Source of the DNA: Rikenellaceae bacterium
GTDB taxonomy: Bacteria; Bacteroidota; Bacteroidia; Bacteroidales; Rikenellaceae
Direction of reading: 5' to 3'
Length of the DNA: 58,719 nt
Assembly: GCA_020859685.1 (NCBI GenBank)
Contig: JAJBVT010000086.1
Span: forward strand, 2,014 to 60,732
Under the pieces are notes generated by a model, which saw only the letters and a list, made by a program, of their open reading frames with translations, searched no databases and had not been told where the DNA came from. Of the stretch, positions 17,547-26,286 are shown piece after piece; the first letter of the stretch is position 1; the number at the start of each line of letters is the position of its first letter. A program made the translations under genes and the position numbers.

Positions 17547-19447
17547 CGTAAATTATTAGTATTTTCTTCGCCCGGTACCGGATCGGGTAAGTCCTGAACT
17601 TTTCCGGATTCCTCGGCCTGCTCTCCGTTGTCGTCGATAATATCACCATCCGCGCTGTCGATAACCTGGTCACTCCCGCCGGAATTATCTTCATGGTTTG
17701 TAACCTCCGGGTCATCGTTAAACGGTTCGTCCGGCCCGGTAGGGTCAATAGTTTCGGCAAGAGGACTATCTTCTGCCAAACCGACCTCTTCCCCTGGAGG
17801 AGAGTCGTCGAAATTCCAGTCGGATACCCCGCCCGGTTCACTTCTATCTTCCCGCACCGCTCCGGCTGCATGACCTGCCGCTATCGAATCTTCCTGCCCG
17901 GTAACGGGCGGTTCATAACGCACCGGTAACTCTCCGCCATCTTCTTCGCCCTCACCGGACGGACTGTAAGCGTTCAGCCGCGCGTATTCGATGGCTTTTA
18001 CGAACTCGGTAGCAATTTTCCTACCGCCGCCGAAACTCAGATGGGTATAGTCCTTGGCGGCCCAGCCCCACTCGGCGAATCGCCGCATACTGTTGTACCC
18101 GCCCATAGCCTGATATGTGTTCCAGAACGCCACGCCGCACTCCTCTGCCGCCGACCGCTGTTCCTTAACCATGGCAGGCACAGCGGGCATTGTAACGAAC
18201 TCGCCGCCGGACTGCATACTCCGGTCTCTCACCCCCATTACGATTATCGCCGCAGAGGGGAAACAACGCTTGATGTAATTTATAAGGTTGCGGAACTGCT
18301 CGCCGTAACTCGAGTATCCGGTCACCTCTGCGCTCATAATATTGAGGCCGTACTGGAGCACGATAAGGTCGTAGCCCAGCATCCGGTTCATGGCGGAATT
18401 GACCGCCGCCGAGGTGCCGAACAGGGACAGCCCGGTACTGCTTCGGATGGAGTAGTTATCCACCAACACCCCGTTGCGCCCCTCGAAACTGATTCCGTAC
18501 CCGGCGAAACCCTCTGTCGGCGGTACCGAAACATGGACCTTCCGGATTCCCGAACCGGAAATATTGATCTGTTGTACCGCTCCCGAAGAGTCGGCCGGGA
18601 AGGACCGCTCGTGCGTGTCGTTTACTTGGAACAGAATATCGGCCGGTACCATCGAACTGTAAAAGAACCTCACCACGGGGACCTCGCCGATATGTTTGCG
18701 GTAGGTAGTGGTCTCGTACTGAGACCATGCGTCGCTTACGGGAGCGGAAATAATCCCGGAGACGTAGAACCGGTCGCCGTACCACTCCGGCACGTTCTTC
18801 TTATTGGCCAGCAGGTAGTCTTTCCACCCGCGGAAGGTGTGCCGCACCGTAGGGCGGTATTCGGCCGTGATGGATGCCATTGCGACGAACCCTACTCCCT
18901 GCCCGCCGTACATCTCCTGAAGCTGTTCGCGTACGTCGGCCGTGATTATATCACCCTCGATAAACGAGTCGCCGAGGAAAGCTATCCTTACGTTACGAGA
19001 CCGTGTGGCGCTGCCCAGCAACTCCCCGAAACGGTGTATGGCCCCGTCCGGCGAATAGTCCTCGATAACGGTCACCCCGTCCAGCTGGATTTCCGCTCTG
19101 CCTGTCCCGGCGTCCGTCGTACCCACTCCGGTGTCGCCGCCGAAATCCCACGTCTGCTGGCCCGGCTGGTTTTCCGGCTCGGCCGGTTCGTCGGGTATAT
19201 CGTCTTCACCTTCGGCGGCATAGTTCGCGGCGTCCTCCATGTCGCGGATAAAGTCGAGGTCGTCCCGGCTCAGGCCTGCGTCCTCGTCCGTGGCGGTTTC
19301 GTCGTCGTAACGGTAGAGGTCCGATACGATATTGGCCCTCTTGAATTTCACTCCGGCTACCGTGAAAGCCGGTATACGGCTGATGCCCAACAGCCCGACC
19401 ATGACGAGTATCGTGAGGTAAAATGAATATCTGGTGTAATCCCGCAT
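17543..19447 (-). CDS. SGNH-like protein with acidic C-terminal tail
   Basis: The first gene of the O-acylation operon encodes 634 residues. It has one N-terminal membrane anchor (residues 7-25), an acidic linker (about 45-110), and an SGNH domain with IAFLGDSFIEGD (block I), LIVLQYGLNIMS and KDYTHLSFGGG (DxxH). The last 140 residues, from about 495, are Asp/Glu/Gly/Pro-rich and look disordered. It overlaps the next SGNH gene by 4 bases. Two SGNH proteins with one MBOAT suggests division of labour, for example one transferase and one scaffold. The substrate is unknown. Confidence 0.83.
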   Translation of the reverse strand: MRDYTRYSFYLTILVMVGLLGISRIPAFTVAGVKFKRANIVSDLYRYDDETATDEDAGLSRDDLDFIRDMEDAANYAAEGEDDIPDEPAEPENQPGQQTWDFGGDTGVGTTDAGTGRAEIQLDGVTVIEDYSPDGAIHRFGELLGSATRSRNVRIAFLGDSFIEGDIITADVREQLQEMYGGQGVGFVAMASITAEYRPTVRHTFRGWKDYLLANKKNVPEWYGDRFYVSGIISAPVSDAWSQYETTTYRKHIGEVPVVRFFYSSMVPADILFQVNDTHERSFPADSSGAVQQINISGSGIRKVHVSVPPTEGFAGYGISFEGRNGVLVDNYSIRSSTGLSLFGTSAAVNSAMNRMLGYDLIVLQYGLNIMSAEVTGYSSYGEQFRNLINYIKRCFPSAAIIVMGVRDRSMQSGGEFVTMPAVPAMVKEQRSAAEECGVAFWNTYQAMGGYNSMRRFAEWGWAAKDYTHLSFGGGRKIATEFVKAIEYARLNAYSPSGEGEEDGGELPVRYEPPVTGQEDSIAAGHAAGAVREDRSEPGGVSDWNFDDSPPGEEVGLAEDSPLAETIDPTGPDEPFNDDPEVTNHEDNSGGSDQVIDSADGDIIDDNGEQAEESGKVQDLPDPVPGEENTNNLR

Positions 19448-19469
19448 CCGGTTTTATCGAATCAAGCTA

Positions 19470-19477
19470 CAAAAATA
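19470..19477 (-). promoter_or_regulatory. Candidate -7 box of the SGNH-MBOAT operon
   Basis: On the minus strand the sequence reads TATTTTTG, matching TAnnTTTG, 22 bases before the first ATG of the operon. No -33 TTTG is seen at the canonical distance. Confidence 0.4.
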
Positions 19478-19807
19478 CTAAATAACACGGGTTTCATGCA
19501 TTACGATAATATAAATTGGTAACAATATGAAAAGTACCTCTGCATTGCAAACGTGCGGCCCGCCTGTGGCGGGTTGGCGGGCCGCTAAAAATAAGTAGTG
19601 TGAAACTGGATATGGTTACCTATAAATCCACACCTCGTAAAGACCTTAAATCTTCCCTTACGGCAGGCCAGCCCGGAAAGGACCGGGTATCCACAGGACC
19701 TGTCACCTAATGCGGCCTGTTTGTTGCCGTACCGCACCGTAAATCCCGGTCGGACAAATAACGGGCCTACCGCCTCCGGTTTTACTGTTAAAATATTCAC
19801 AGTATTG
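19478..19807. other. Gene-free region with GC-rich palindrome
   Basis: No gene is supported. At 19554-19586 a palindromic GCGGCCCGCC...GGCGGGCCGC stands between the divergent operons. Its core resembles the sequence at 21847-21875, so it may be a small dispersed repeat or a terminator. Confidence 0.5.
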
Positions 19808-19838
19808 TTTGCCCGTCCGGAAATAAAGCGTAACTTTG
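19808..19838 (+). promoter_or_regulatory. Promoter of gcvH (TTTG / TAnnTTTG)
   Basis: TTTG at 19808-19811 and TAACTTTG at 19831-19838 are separated by 19 bases, matching the Bacteroidota -33/-7 promoter. The gcvH ATG lies 34 bases further on. Confidence 0.78.
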
Positions 19839-19872
19839 GTTCGGAATTTTTCAAACCACAAAAATCATCACT

Positions 19873-20250
19873 ATGAATATCCCGTCAGGACTTAAGTATT
19901 CGAGCGACCACGAATGGGTCAAGGTAGAGGGCGATATCGCCATAATAGGTATAACGGATTTCGCCCAGAGCCAGTTGGGGGACATTGTTTTCGTCGATGT
20001 GACCACGGTTGGAGAGACGCTCGCGCAGGGTGAGGTGTTCGGTTCGATAGAGGCGGTGAAGACCGTTTCGGACGCGTTCCTGCCCGTGGGCGGCGAAATA
20101 CTCGAGTTCAACGAGGCGCTTAACGACGCCCCTGATACCGTAAATAAGGACCCGTACGGCGAGGGTTGGATGATAAAGGTCCGTATGAGCGACGCTTCGG
20201 AGCCGGACGGCCTTATGGACGCCGCCGCTTATGAAGCCACGATAGGTTAA
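19873..20250 (+). CDS. gcvH: Glycine cleavage system H protein
   Basis: The H protein shuttles the aminomethyl group of glycine on a lipoyl arm between the P, T and L proteins. The 125-residue length is standard. [12 protein letters not shown] opens the lipoyl domain, and the lipoyl lysine is Lys63 in [10 protein letters not shown]. No gcvP, gcvT or lpd gene is in the window, so the rest of the complex lies elsewhere. The malate dehydrogenase gene follows after 37 bases and may share the transcript. Confidence 0.96.
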   Translation: MNIPSGLKYSSDHEWVKVEGDIAIIGITDFAQSQLGDIVFVDVTTVGETLAQGEVFGSIEAVKTVSDAFLPVGGEILEFNEALNDAPDTVNKDPYGEGWMIKVRMSDASEPDGLMDAAAYEATIG

Positions 20251-20287
20251 CATCTTTGGATGAGGTTAATTTTAAAACACTATAATT

Positions 20288-21229
20288 ATGAGTAAAGTTA
20301 CAGTGGTAGGCGCCGGGAACGTGGGCGCTACCTGTGCAAACGTGCTTGCCATCAAGGAGACGGCGAGCGAAGTGGTTCTTATCGATATCAAGGAAGGTCT
20401 TGCCGAAGGCAAAGTACTGGATATGTTCCAGACGGAGACCCTGCTCGATATCGATACCAAACTGACCGGCGTAACGGGCGATTACAGCCAAACCGCGGGC
20501 AGCGACGTGGTGGTGATAACTTCCGGTATCCCGCGCAAGCCGGGTATGACCCGCGAAGAGCTTATCGGCACCAACGCCGGTATTGTTAAAAGCGTGGTGG
20601 AGAGTGTTCTGAAATATTCGCCGGACGCAATAGTCATCATCGTGAGCAACCCGATGGATACGATGACTTACCTTGCCTGCAAGACCAGCGGCCTGCCCCG
20701 CAACCAGATTTTCGGTATGGGCGGCGCACTGGACAGCGCCCGTTTCAAATGCTACCTGAGCAAGGCGCTCGATGCGAATATAAACGAAATCGAAGGTCAG
20801 GTAATCGGCGGGCACGGCGACACCACGATGGTGCCGCTCGTAAGCAAAGCCACTTACAAGGGCAGTCCGGTATCGGAGTTCCTCGGCGAGGACGTGTTGC
20901 AGCAGGTAGTTGCCGACACGATGGTAGGTGGCGCGACGCTTACCAAACTGCTCGGTACCTCGGCATGGTACGCCCCGGGAGCGGCCGCGGCGTATGTGGT
21001 GGAGTCTATCCTGCGTGACCAGAAGAAGGTGGTTCCCTCGTGCGTGAGCCTCGACGGCGAGTACGGGCAGAGCGATATCTGCATCGGTGTTCCGGCGGTT
21101 ATCGGCCGTAACGGTGTGGAGAAGGTACTGGAAATCAAACTTTCCGAGAAAGAAAAGGCGCTGTTCGAAGAGAGTGCGGCCGCGGTCCGCAAGACTAACG
21201 ATGTACTCAAGGAGATAGGCGTGCTTTAA
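20288..21229 (+). CDS. mdh: Malate dehydrogenase
   Basis: This NAD-dependent enzyme interconverts malate and oxaloacetate. Visible features are the dinucleotide motif VVGAGNVGATCAN at residues 5-17, the substrate loop SGIPRKPGMTR with its arginines, VSNPMDTMTYL, and the catalytic His in GGHGDTTMVPL (about 176-186). The 313-residue length and the IPRKPGMTR loop place it with the LDH-like MDH group used in the Bacteroidota fumarate-reducing pathway, rather than with lactate dehydrogenases. It lies 37 bases after gcvH and ends in a strong terminator. Confidence 0.95.
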   Translation: MSKVTVVGAGNVGATCANVLAIKETASEVVLIDIKEGLAEGKVLDMFQTETLLDIDTKLTGVTGDYSQTAGSDVVVITSGIPRKPGMTREELIGTNAGIVKSVVESVLKYSPDAIVIIVSNPMDTMTYLACKTSGLPRNQIFGMGGALDSARFKCYLSKALDANINEIEGQVIGGHGDTTMVPLVSKATYKGSPVSEFLGEDVLQQVVADTMVGGATLTKLLGTSAWYAPGAAAAYVVESILRDQKKVVPSCVSLDGEYGQSDICIGVPAVIGRNGVEKVLEIKLSEKEKALFEESAAAVRKTNDVLKEIGVL

Positions 21230-21251
21230 TAAGAGGCGATTGCATATGATT

Positions 21252-21284
21252 GAGGACCCCGGTTTTGCCGGGGTCCTCTCTGTT
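21252..21284 (+). terminator. Terminator after mdh
   Basis: An 11-bp perfect stem GAGGACCCCGG / CCGGGGTCCTC with a TTTTG loop is followed by TCTGTTT. Confidence 0.85.
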
Positions 21285-21310
21285 TAGTATTTAGTGGTAT
21301 TAATACATAT

Positions 21311-21782
21311 TGTCATCCTGAACGAAGTGAAGGATCTACCTTTTTGTAAAAATAAGATACGCCTCTTTGAATAGGGCATGATTCCTGATTCTTCGCTTCG
21401 CTCAGAATGACATATTCGAAGAATTGTCATCCTGAGTGTAACGAAGGACTTACATTTTATATAAATAAGATACGCTCTTTGTATAGGATACCATTCCAGA
21501 TTCTTCGCTTCACTCAGAATGACATAATCAAGGATTGTCATCCGGTGTAACGAAGGACTACCTAATATATGAAATAAAATACACATCTTGTTTAGCAAAC
21601 CATTCCACATTCTTCGCTTCGCTCAGAATGACATAATCAAGGATTGTCATCCTGAGTGTAACGAAGGACTACCTAATATATGAAATAAGATACACATCTT
21701 GTGTAGTAAACCATTCCAGATTCTTCGCTTCGCTCAGAATGACATAATCGAAGAAATGTCATTCTGAGTGTAACGAAGGATC
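21311..21782. repeat. Cluster of four-plus palindrome-ended ~110-bp repeats
   Basis: Copies begin with TGTCATCCTGA-like ends at 21311, 21425, 21536, 21645 and 21757 (the last partial), with spacings of 114, 111, 109 and 112. Each full copy ends with TTCTTCGCTTCGCTCAGAATGACA or a close variant. The two ends are imperfect inverted repeats of about 24 bases (19 matching positions in the best copies), so each unit can fold as a hairpin or behave like a miniature mobile element. The middle (around AATAAGATACAC) is AT-rich and varies more. The same AGAATGACA core is at the start of the window. No protein is encoded. Confidence 0.9.
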
Positions 21783-21942
21783 TGTTTTATAAGTCAGGTA
21801 ACTGGGTACATATTTACACTAAGGTTAAATTATGTTTGCTTTAAGACGCGCGCCCGCCGGTGGCGGCCCGCTAAAAGTGGGGTTAATGAAGTACTTACCT
21901 TAATTTATATAACTTTCTGCCTTAATGAGGTTAAAACCTTGT

Positions 21943-22851
21943 CTACCTCAAAGGCTCCACGGTATACCCCATTTCGCGCAATCGGTTAATCAGCCCCGGT
22001 TCCCCGGCAAGGTGTAGCGCCCCTACGGCGATAAATGACGGGCCTTCGGCCATCAGGGCCGGAATACGAGTTAGCCAGTTCTCGTTACGGGTTGTGTTGA
22101 GGGCCAGTTCGAACGCCTCCGACATCGGGCAGGGGTCATCGTCGTTGTTGAACGACTGGTCGTAAAGCTCCTGCAAACGGCCTTCGGAATAGAGCTGTGT
22201 TTGCAGTAGCAGTTCGTCAATACCGTCGTCGCTATGCTCGAGGGCGCACAGGAGCATTTGGGCCTGAGATTCGAGGGGCTCGAAATCCATCAGCAGTTCG
22301 AGTTGTTCGGTGACGGTCTCGAGCCCTATGATGGGTTTGCTGTCCGTGGCCGCCATCCGCTGTATATAACTGTCGATAGGTTCATGACTCATGGGGTCGT
22401 ATGTAGGGTCGGCACTCATATAGGTAAACGCGGAGTACATCGCCGAGAGCATTGCCGGTTTGAAGGCGCCGTACATTTCCAGGCCGATGCCGAGGTGTTC
22501 GACCAGCAGCCGGTCGAGTTTGTCGCACTCCTCTTCGGTCAGAAGTTCGCCGTAAGTAACTCCGTCGGGAAGCATGGCGTATTCCATAACCAGCATTTGT
22601 GAAGTAGCGGAGTCCTCCATATCCATTTCACCCACCACTACGGACGATTCGGACAATGCTTTTTCGAACGACGGGTAGGCTCCCAGTACGTCGGTGGAGA
22701 TAAAATGGTGGGTGCCGAACAGGTATGACGGACTGTCGAGCCCGTTGCCGGTAACTTTCCAGAGCAGCGATTCGGAGAGGTTTTCGGCTTTACCGGCGCA
22801 ACCGGCCAGCAACATGGTTACGGATAGAATACAGAAGTGAACTTTTTTCAT
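21943..22851 (-). CDS. TraB/GumN-family lipoprotein
   Basis: The 302-residue protein begins with a lipoprotein signal (Cys18 in LLAGC). The TraB/GumN fold is marked by SYLFGTHHFIS near residue 45 and by the C-terminal FIAVGALHLAGEPGLINRLREMGY. These GTHH and GxxH motifs are the proposed metal-dependent peptidase residues of the family. Members act as proteases or pheromone-shutdown factors in a few cases, and most, including this one, have no proven role. It appears monocistronic: the cls gene on the same strand ends 42 bases upstream but has its own promoter candidate. Confidence 0.88.
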   Translation of the reverse strand: MKKVHFCILSVTMLLAGCAGKAENLSESLLWKVTGNGLDSPSYLFGTHHFISTDVLGAYPSFEKALSESSVVVGEMDMEDSATSQMLVMEYAMLPDGVTYGELLTEEECDKLDRLLVEHLGIGLEMYGAFKPAMLSAMYSAFTYMSADPTYDPMSHEPIDSYIQRMAATDSKPIIGLETVTEQLELLMDFEPLESQAQMLLCALEHSDDGIDELLLQTQLYSEGRLQELYDQSFNNDDDPCPMSEAFELALNTTRNENWLTRIPALMAEGPSFIAVGALHLAGEPGLINRLREMGYTVEPLR

Positions 22852-22892
22852 TATCAGAGTTTGAGTCCCGTTACGGGAGAGTTAATATTCGG

Positions 22893-24362
22893 TTATAGCA
22901 ACGGGCTAAGCAGCCGGGCCAGCGATTCGTAGACCGAGTGGAGGTTCGACCGCTCTTCCCACATTTCGGGAGTAACGTGTATGCAGTGCTCGATGTCCTG
23001 CATGAAATAACCTTCCAGTTCGCGGGCTATCTTCCTGTCATAGATAATGGCCGTCAATTCGAAGTTGTCTTCGAAACTGCGTATATCCATATTGGCCGTT
23101 CCGACCGACGAGAAGCTCCCGTCTATGATGATAACCTTCGAGTGGTTGAATCCCTTGCAGTAAAGGTACACTTTTATTCCGGCTTCCATCAGTTCCGAAA
23201 TATAGGAACGCGTCGCCCAGTAGACTATCTTCGAGTCGGAGCGGCTGGGTATTATAACCCGTACGTCGATGCCGCTGAGGGCTGCGGTTTTAAGGGCGGT
23301 GAGTATGGCCTGATTGGGCAGGAAGTAAGGAGAGAATATATATATATGGTCCTCGGCGCGGGTTATGGCGGCGAAGAACGCCTGCATTATGGATGCCCAG
23401 TCGGAGTCGGGACCGCTGGAAGCTATCTGCACCGGCACCGTATCGTGTATCCTGACTTTTGGAAAATACTTGTCCGAGAATGCTATCTGTTTCTTCCCGC
23501 TCACGAAATACCAGTCGGTGGCGAAAATGGTCTGGAGCATCGAGACCGACTCCCCTTCGAGCCGCAGGTGCGTATCGCGCCATATCCCTTTGCGGCCCCG
23601 CCGCAGATACCGTTCGGCGATATTGATTCCGCCGGTAAACCCTACGGCGCCGTCCACCACGATAATCTTGCGGTGGTTGCGGTAATTCACACGGCTGGTC
23701 AGCCACGGGAACACCACCGGCATGAAACACCCCACTTCTACCCCGGCTTTGCGCAGCGTACGCAGGAATTTGCGGCTAAGTCCCCAACTTCCCACGTCGT
23801 CGTAGATGAAACGCACCTCCACGCCTGCCCGGGCCTTTTCCAGCAATATTTTGGTTATCTTCTTGCCGATACGGTCGTTTTCGTAGATATAATATTCGAT
23901 GTGGATGGAAGATTTAGCTTCGCGGAGCGCTTTGATAATGGCCGAAAAAGTATTCTTGCCGTTGTTGAGCACTGTAATGCGGTTACGCATCGTAAGCAGC
24001 GATTTGTTGGTGTTCAGGAGCAGGGTGATAATATCCTTATTGTCCGAAATGGCTCCGTGGACCAGCAGGTCGGGGTTCCGGATGGCCTCCACCTGTTTGC
24101 GGCTCAGGATATCGAACAGCTCGAGGTCGGTTATCTCCTTGAGGTTGAATATTTTCGCCTTCCGGTGATTTCGCCCGAAAATTATGTAGAGGAACAGACC
24201 CGCTACGGGAATAAGCGCGATGACGGTTATCCATGCGAGGGCCTTGACAGGCTCTCGTTTCTCGTGGATGATAAGGCCTATGGTCACGACGACAATGATG
24301 GCGTAACATATCGTCGCCATCAGTTTCAGGTCCGACACGGCCACAAGTGATAGAGATATCAT
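22893..24362 (-). CDS. cls: Cardiolipin synthase
   Basis: The enzyme joins two phosphatidylglycerol molecules into cardiolipin at the inner membrane. Two N-terminal membrane helices (about 12-30 and 40-60) precede two phospholipase-D HKD motifs: HRKIIVVDGAVGFTGG near residue 230 and HSKVIIIDGSFSSVGTANMD near 408. The length of 489 residues is that of standard bacterial Cls. A -7 box lies 32 bases upstream of the start on the minus strand, back to back with the greA promoter. Confidence 0.95.
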   Translation of the reverse strand: MISLSLVAVSDLKLMATICYAIIVVVTIGLIIHEKREPVKALAWITVIALIPVAGLFLYIIFGRNHRKAKIFNLKEITDLELFDILSRKQVEAIRNPDLLVHGAISDNKDIITLLLNTNKSLLTMRNRITVLNNGKNTFSAIIKALREAKSSIHIEYYIYENDRIGKKITKILLEKARAGVEVRFIYDDVGSWGLSRKFLRTLRKAGVEVGCFMPVVFPWLTSRVNYRNHRKIIVVDGAVGFTGGINIAERYLRRGRKGIWRDTHLRLEGESVSMLQTIFATDWYFVSGKKQIAFSDKYFPKVRIHDTVPVQIASSGPDSDWASIMQAFFAAITRAEDHIYIFSPYFLPNQAILTALKTAALSGIDVRVIIPSRSDSKIVYWATRSYISELMEAGIKVYLYCKGFNHSKVIIIDGSFSSVGTANMDIRSFEDNFELTAIIYDRKIARELEGYFMQDIEHCIHVTPEMWEERSNLHSVYESLARLLSPLL

Positions 24363-24393
24363 CCGTCGAAAAAGCTACTGGTTCCGCCCTATA

Positions 24394-24401
24394 CAAAGAT
24401 A
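24394..24401 (-). promoter_or_regulatory. Candidate -7 box of cls
   Basis: On the minus strand the sequence is TATCTTTG, matching TAnnTTTG, 32 bases before the cls ATG. No -33 TTTG is at 19 bases. It lies between the two elements of nothing else and is divergent to the greA promoter. Confidence 0.5.
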
Positions 24402-24419
24402 ACAATTATGCCATAACTC

Positions 24420-24450
24420 TTTGCCGGTTCGGAATTTATTTATAACTTTG
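24420..24450 (+). promoter_or_regulatory. Promoter of greA (TTTG / TAnnTTTG)
   Basis: TTTG at 24420-24423 and TAACTTTG at 24443-24450 are 19 bases apart, the same arrangement as at gcvH. The greA ATG is 75 bases further on. Confidence 0.78.
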
Positions 24451-24524
24451 CCTTATATGAAATGTAGGAGAGTTCCGGCTTAATGGCCGGGATTTTCTGT
24501 TTTTTTGTCTTAGGATTTTAAGTT

Positions 24525-25001
24525 ATGGCATCAAATGTAATTTACCTGACCGAAAGCGGTTACCAGAAATTAAAGGCCGAACTGGAACATCTCAGGTCGG
24601 TCGAACGGCCTGCGATTTCGGCGCAGATAGCCGAAGCGCGCGACAAGGGGGACCTGTCCGAGAATACGGAGTACGATGCCGCCAAGGAGGCGCAGGGCAT
24701 GCTCGAAATGAGAATCGCCAGGATGGAGGCGGACCTTGCCAACGCCCGAATACTCGACCAGTCGCAGATAGATACCGGTAAAGTTCAGATACTGAGTAAG
24801 GTCCGCCTGATGAACCTGAATACCAACATGGAGGTTACCTATATGCTCGTTTCGGAAAACGAGGCCAACCTGAAGGAGGGTAAGCTGGCAATCGGCACGC
24901 CGATTGGAAAGGCCCTGCTGGGCCGCTCCAAGGGCGAGAAGATAGAGGTGAACGCTCCGGTAGGAATTATCAATTTTGAGATACTGGATATCACGGTATA
25001 A
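24525..25001 (+). CDS. greA: Transcription elongation factor GreA
   Basis: GreA binds the secondary channel of RNA polymerase and stimulates cleavage of backtracked RNA. The N-terminal coiled coil is clear, with LTESGYQKLKAELEHL and the tip acids in DLSENTEYDAAKE (about residues 41-54). The C-terminal FKBP-like half ends in VNAPVGIINFEILDI. At 158 residues it has standard length. It has its own promoter and terminator. Confidence 0.97.
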   Translation: MASNVIYLTESGYQKLKAELEHLRSVERPAISAQIAEARDKGDLSENTEYDAAKEAQGMLEMRIARMEADLANARILDQSQIDTGKVQILSKVRLMNLNTNMEVTYMLVSENEANLKEGKLAIGTPIGKALLGRSKGEKIEVNAPVGIINFEILDITV

Positions 25002-25019
25002 AGCTCCCGAATAAAATAT

Positions 25020-25056
25020 AAAGGGGGCTGTTCGTTGAACGGCCCCCTTTTTTTTG
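25020..25056 (+). terminator. Terminator of greA
   Basis: The stem AAGGGGGC...GCCCCCTT has an inner GTTC-GTT-GAAC helix and ends in eight Ts. Confidence 0.9.
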
Positions 25057-25149
25057 AGGTTGTGGAATCAGCCTGTCCGAACCGGACGTCCCGTTATTTA
25101 TATCCGCTCCGCCGGGAGCGGTTTGCCTTAATAAGCACCGGAACAGCAT

Positions 25150-25186
25150 AAAGAGCCGCGTTGACTCGACGCGGCTCTTTGGTCTA
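25150..25186 (-). terminator. Terminator of the lemA-protease transcript
   Basis: A 12-bp stem AAAGAGCCGCGT / ACGCGGCTCTTT with a 7-base loop lies 22 bases beyond the stop of the M48 protease gene on the minus strand. The stem itself ends in TTT. Confidence 0.8.
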
Positions 25187-25201
25187 TTCATAGCGGGTAG
25201 G

Positions 25202-26104
25202 TCAGAACTGCTCGAGCACTTCGATGCGCTTCTCGATGGGCGGGTGGGTGGCGAACAGCGAGCGGAAACCGCCGCCCTTCTTTTTGCCGTTGGCTGCGGC
25301 CGAAGGATGCTCGATAAAGAGCTGAGCCACATCGTCACGCGTCAGCCCCTCTACGGCCGGGTTACCGGATATTTTGCGAAGGGCGCTGGCGAGCGACTGC
25401 GGGTTGCGCGTCATTTCTGCCGCACCCGCGTCGGCAAGATATTCCCGTTTGCGGGATATGGCGAACCGCATCAGCGACGAGAACATGTACCCGAGGAACG
25501 CCAAAAGCGCGGCCAGCAGCAGTATCACCACCGCTCCACCGCCGCCCTTGCTGTTGCGGCTGCGCGGTGTGCGCGCCGCCATCCGCAGGGCAAGCTGCGC
25601 CACCATAGCGAAAATCCCGACGAAAACAATCGATACTATCAAGAGGCGCACGTCGCGGTTGCGTATATGCGACAGTTCATGCGCGATTACGCCTTCGAGT
25701 TCGTCGTCGTCCAGCTTCTCTATTATACCCGTGGTGAGGGTGACGGTATAGGTCTTCTCGTTGATACCGCTTGCGAATGCGTTGAGCGATGGGTCGTCGA
25801 TAACGTTAATCCGGGGCATCGGCATCCCCTGCGTCATGCAGAGGTTTTCGACCATATTGTATATCTTCTTGTTCTCCCTCCTCTCGAGCGGCCGCGAATG
25901 GGTGGCCTTGCTGATTATCCGCGTATTGGTAAAATAGGCGATGATAAACCAGAGGGCAACTCCCGCCACGGCCCACGGCGCGGTCTCGAGGAACATGGAC
26001 CATACCCACTGCGAAATTCCCTCCGCCGACCCGTCGTTCAACAACAGGGCCAGCAGGAAGCAGAACAGGAGGATAAGCCCCAGCACGAGTATCGGAAAGA
26101 GCAC
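25202..26104 (-). CDS. HtpX-like M48 metalloprotease, N-terminus interrupted
   Basis: This is a membrane zinc protease of the M48B/HtpX type, thought to degrade damaged membrane proteins. Membrane helices lie at about residues 3-23 and 43-62. The zinc motif HELSH is at 142-146, the third ligand region is REYLADAGA near 219, and two more helices lie between. As given the frame starts at a GTG (26104) inside the first helix. Upstream in the same frame there is ATG at 26165-26167 encoding MEYVGI, then TAA at 26147-26149, then TQQRRNNARSILL leading into the helix. That looks like the true N-terminus broken by one stop, so the product may start late or be lost. A lemA gene lies upstream on the same strand, a common pairing. 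Confidence 0.85.
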   Translation of the reverse strand: MLFPILVLGLILLFCFLLALLLNDGSAEGISQWVWSMFLETAPWAVAGVALWFIIAYFTNTRIISKATHSRPLERRENKKIYNMVENLCMTQGMPMPRINVIDDPSLNAFASGINEKTYTVTLTTGIIEKLDDDELEGVIAHELSHIRNRDVRLLIVSIVFVGIFAMVAQLALRMAARTPRSRNSKGGGGAVVILLLAALLAFLGYMFSSLMRFAISRKREYLADAGAAEMTRNPQSLASALRKISGNPAVEGLTRDDVAQLFIEHPSAAANGKKKGGGFRSLFATHPPIEKRIEVLEQF

Positions 26105-26286
26105 CAGCAGCAGAATCGAGCGGGCGTTGTTACGTCTCTGCTGGGTTTAAATTCCTACATATTCCATATATAAATGGTTGTCGGGTTGTTTTCGGGCGAA
26201 ATGTCCGGTATTATGTACTACATAATTCCCTCCTTTTCAAAAAAGGGAAGGACGAAGAAATACTCCGCCTTTGTCTCGGAAGATGA

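Noticed and set aside
18041-19426. Plus-strand frame of 461 codons opposite the SGNH gene
   Set aside because: It is antisense to a protein with clear SGNH motifs. Its composition (His/Arg/Val-rich without domain motifs) is typical of a GC-rich shadow.
19585-19854. Minus-strand frame of 89 codons before gcvH
   Set aside because: It crosses the gcvH promoter and shows no domain or start context.
21311-21782. Possible CRISPR array
   Set aside because: The units are long, have palindromic ends and diverge in the middle. There is no constant short repeat with unique spacers.
22938-24350. Plus-strand frame of 470 codons opposite cls
   Set aside because: It is the shadow of cardiolipin synthase, whose HKD motifs are on the other strand.
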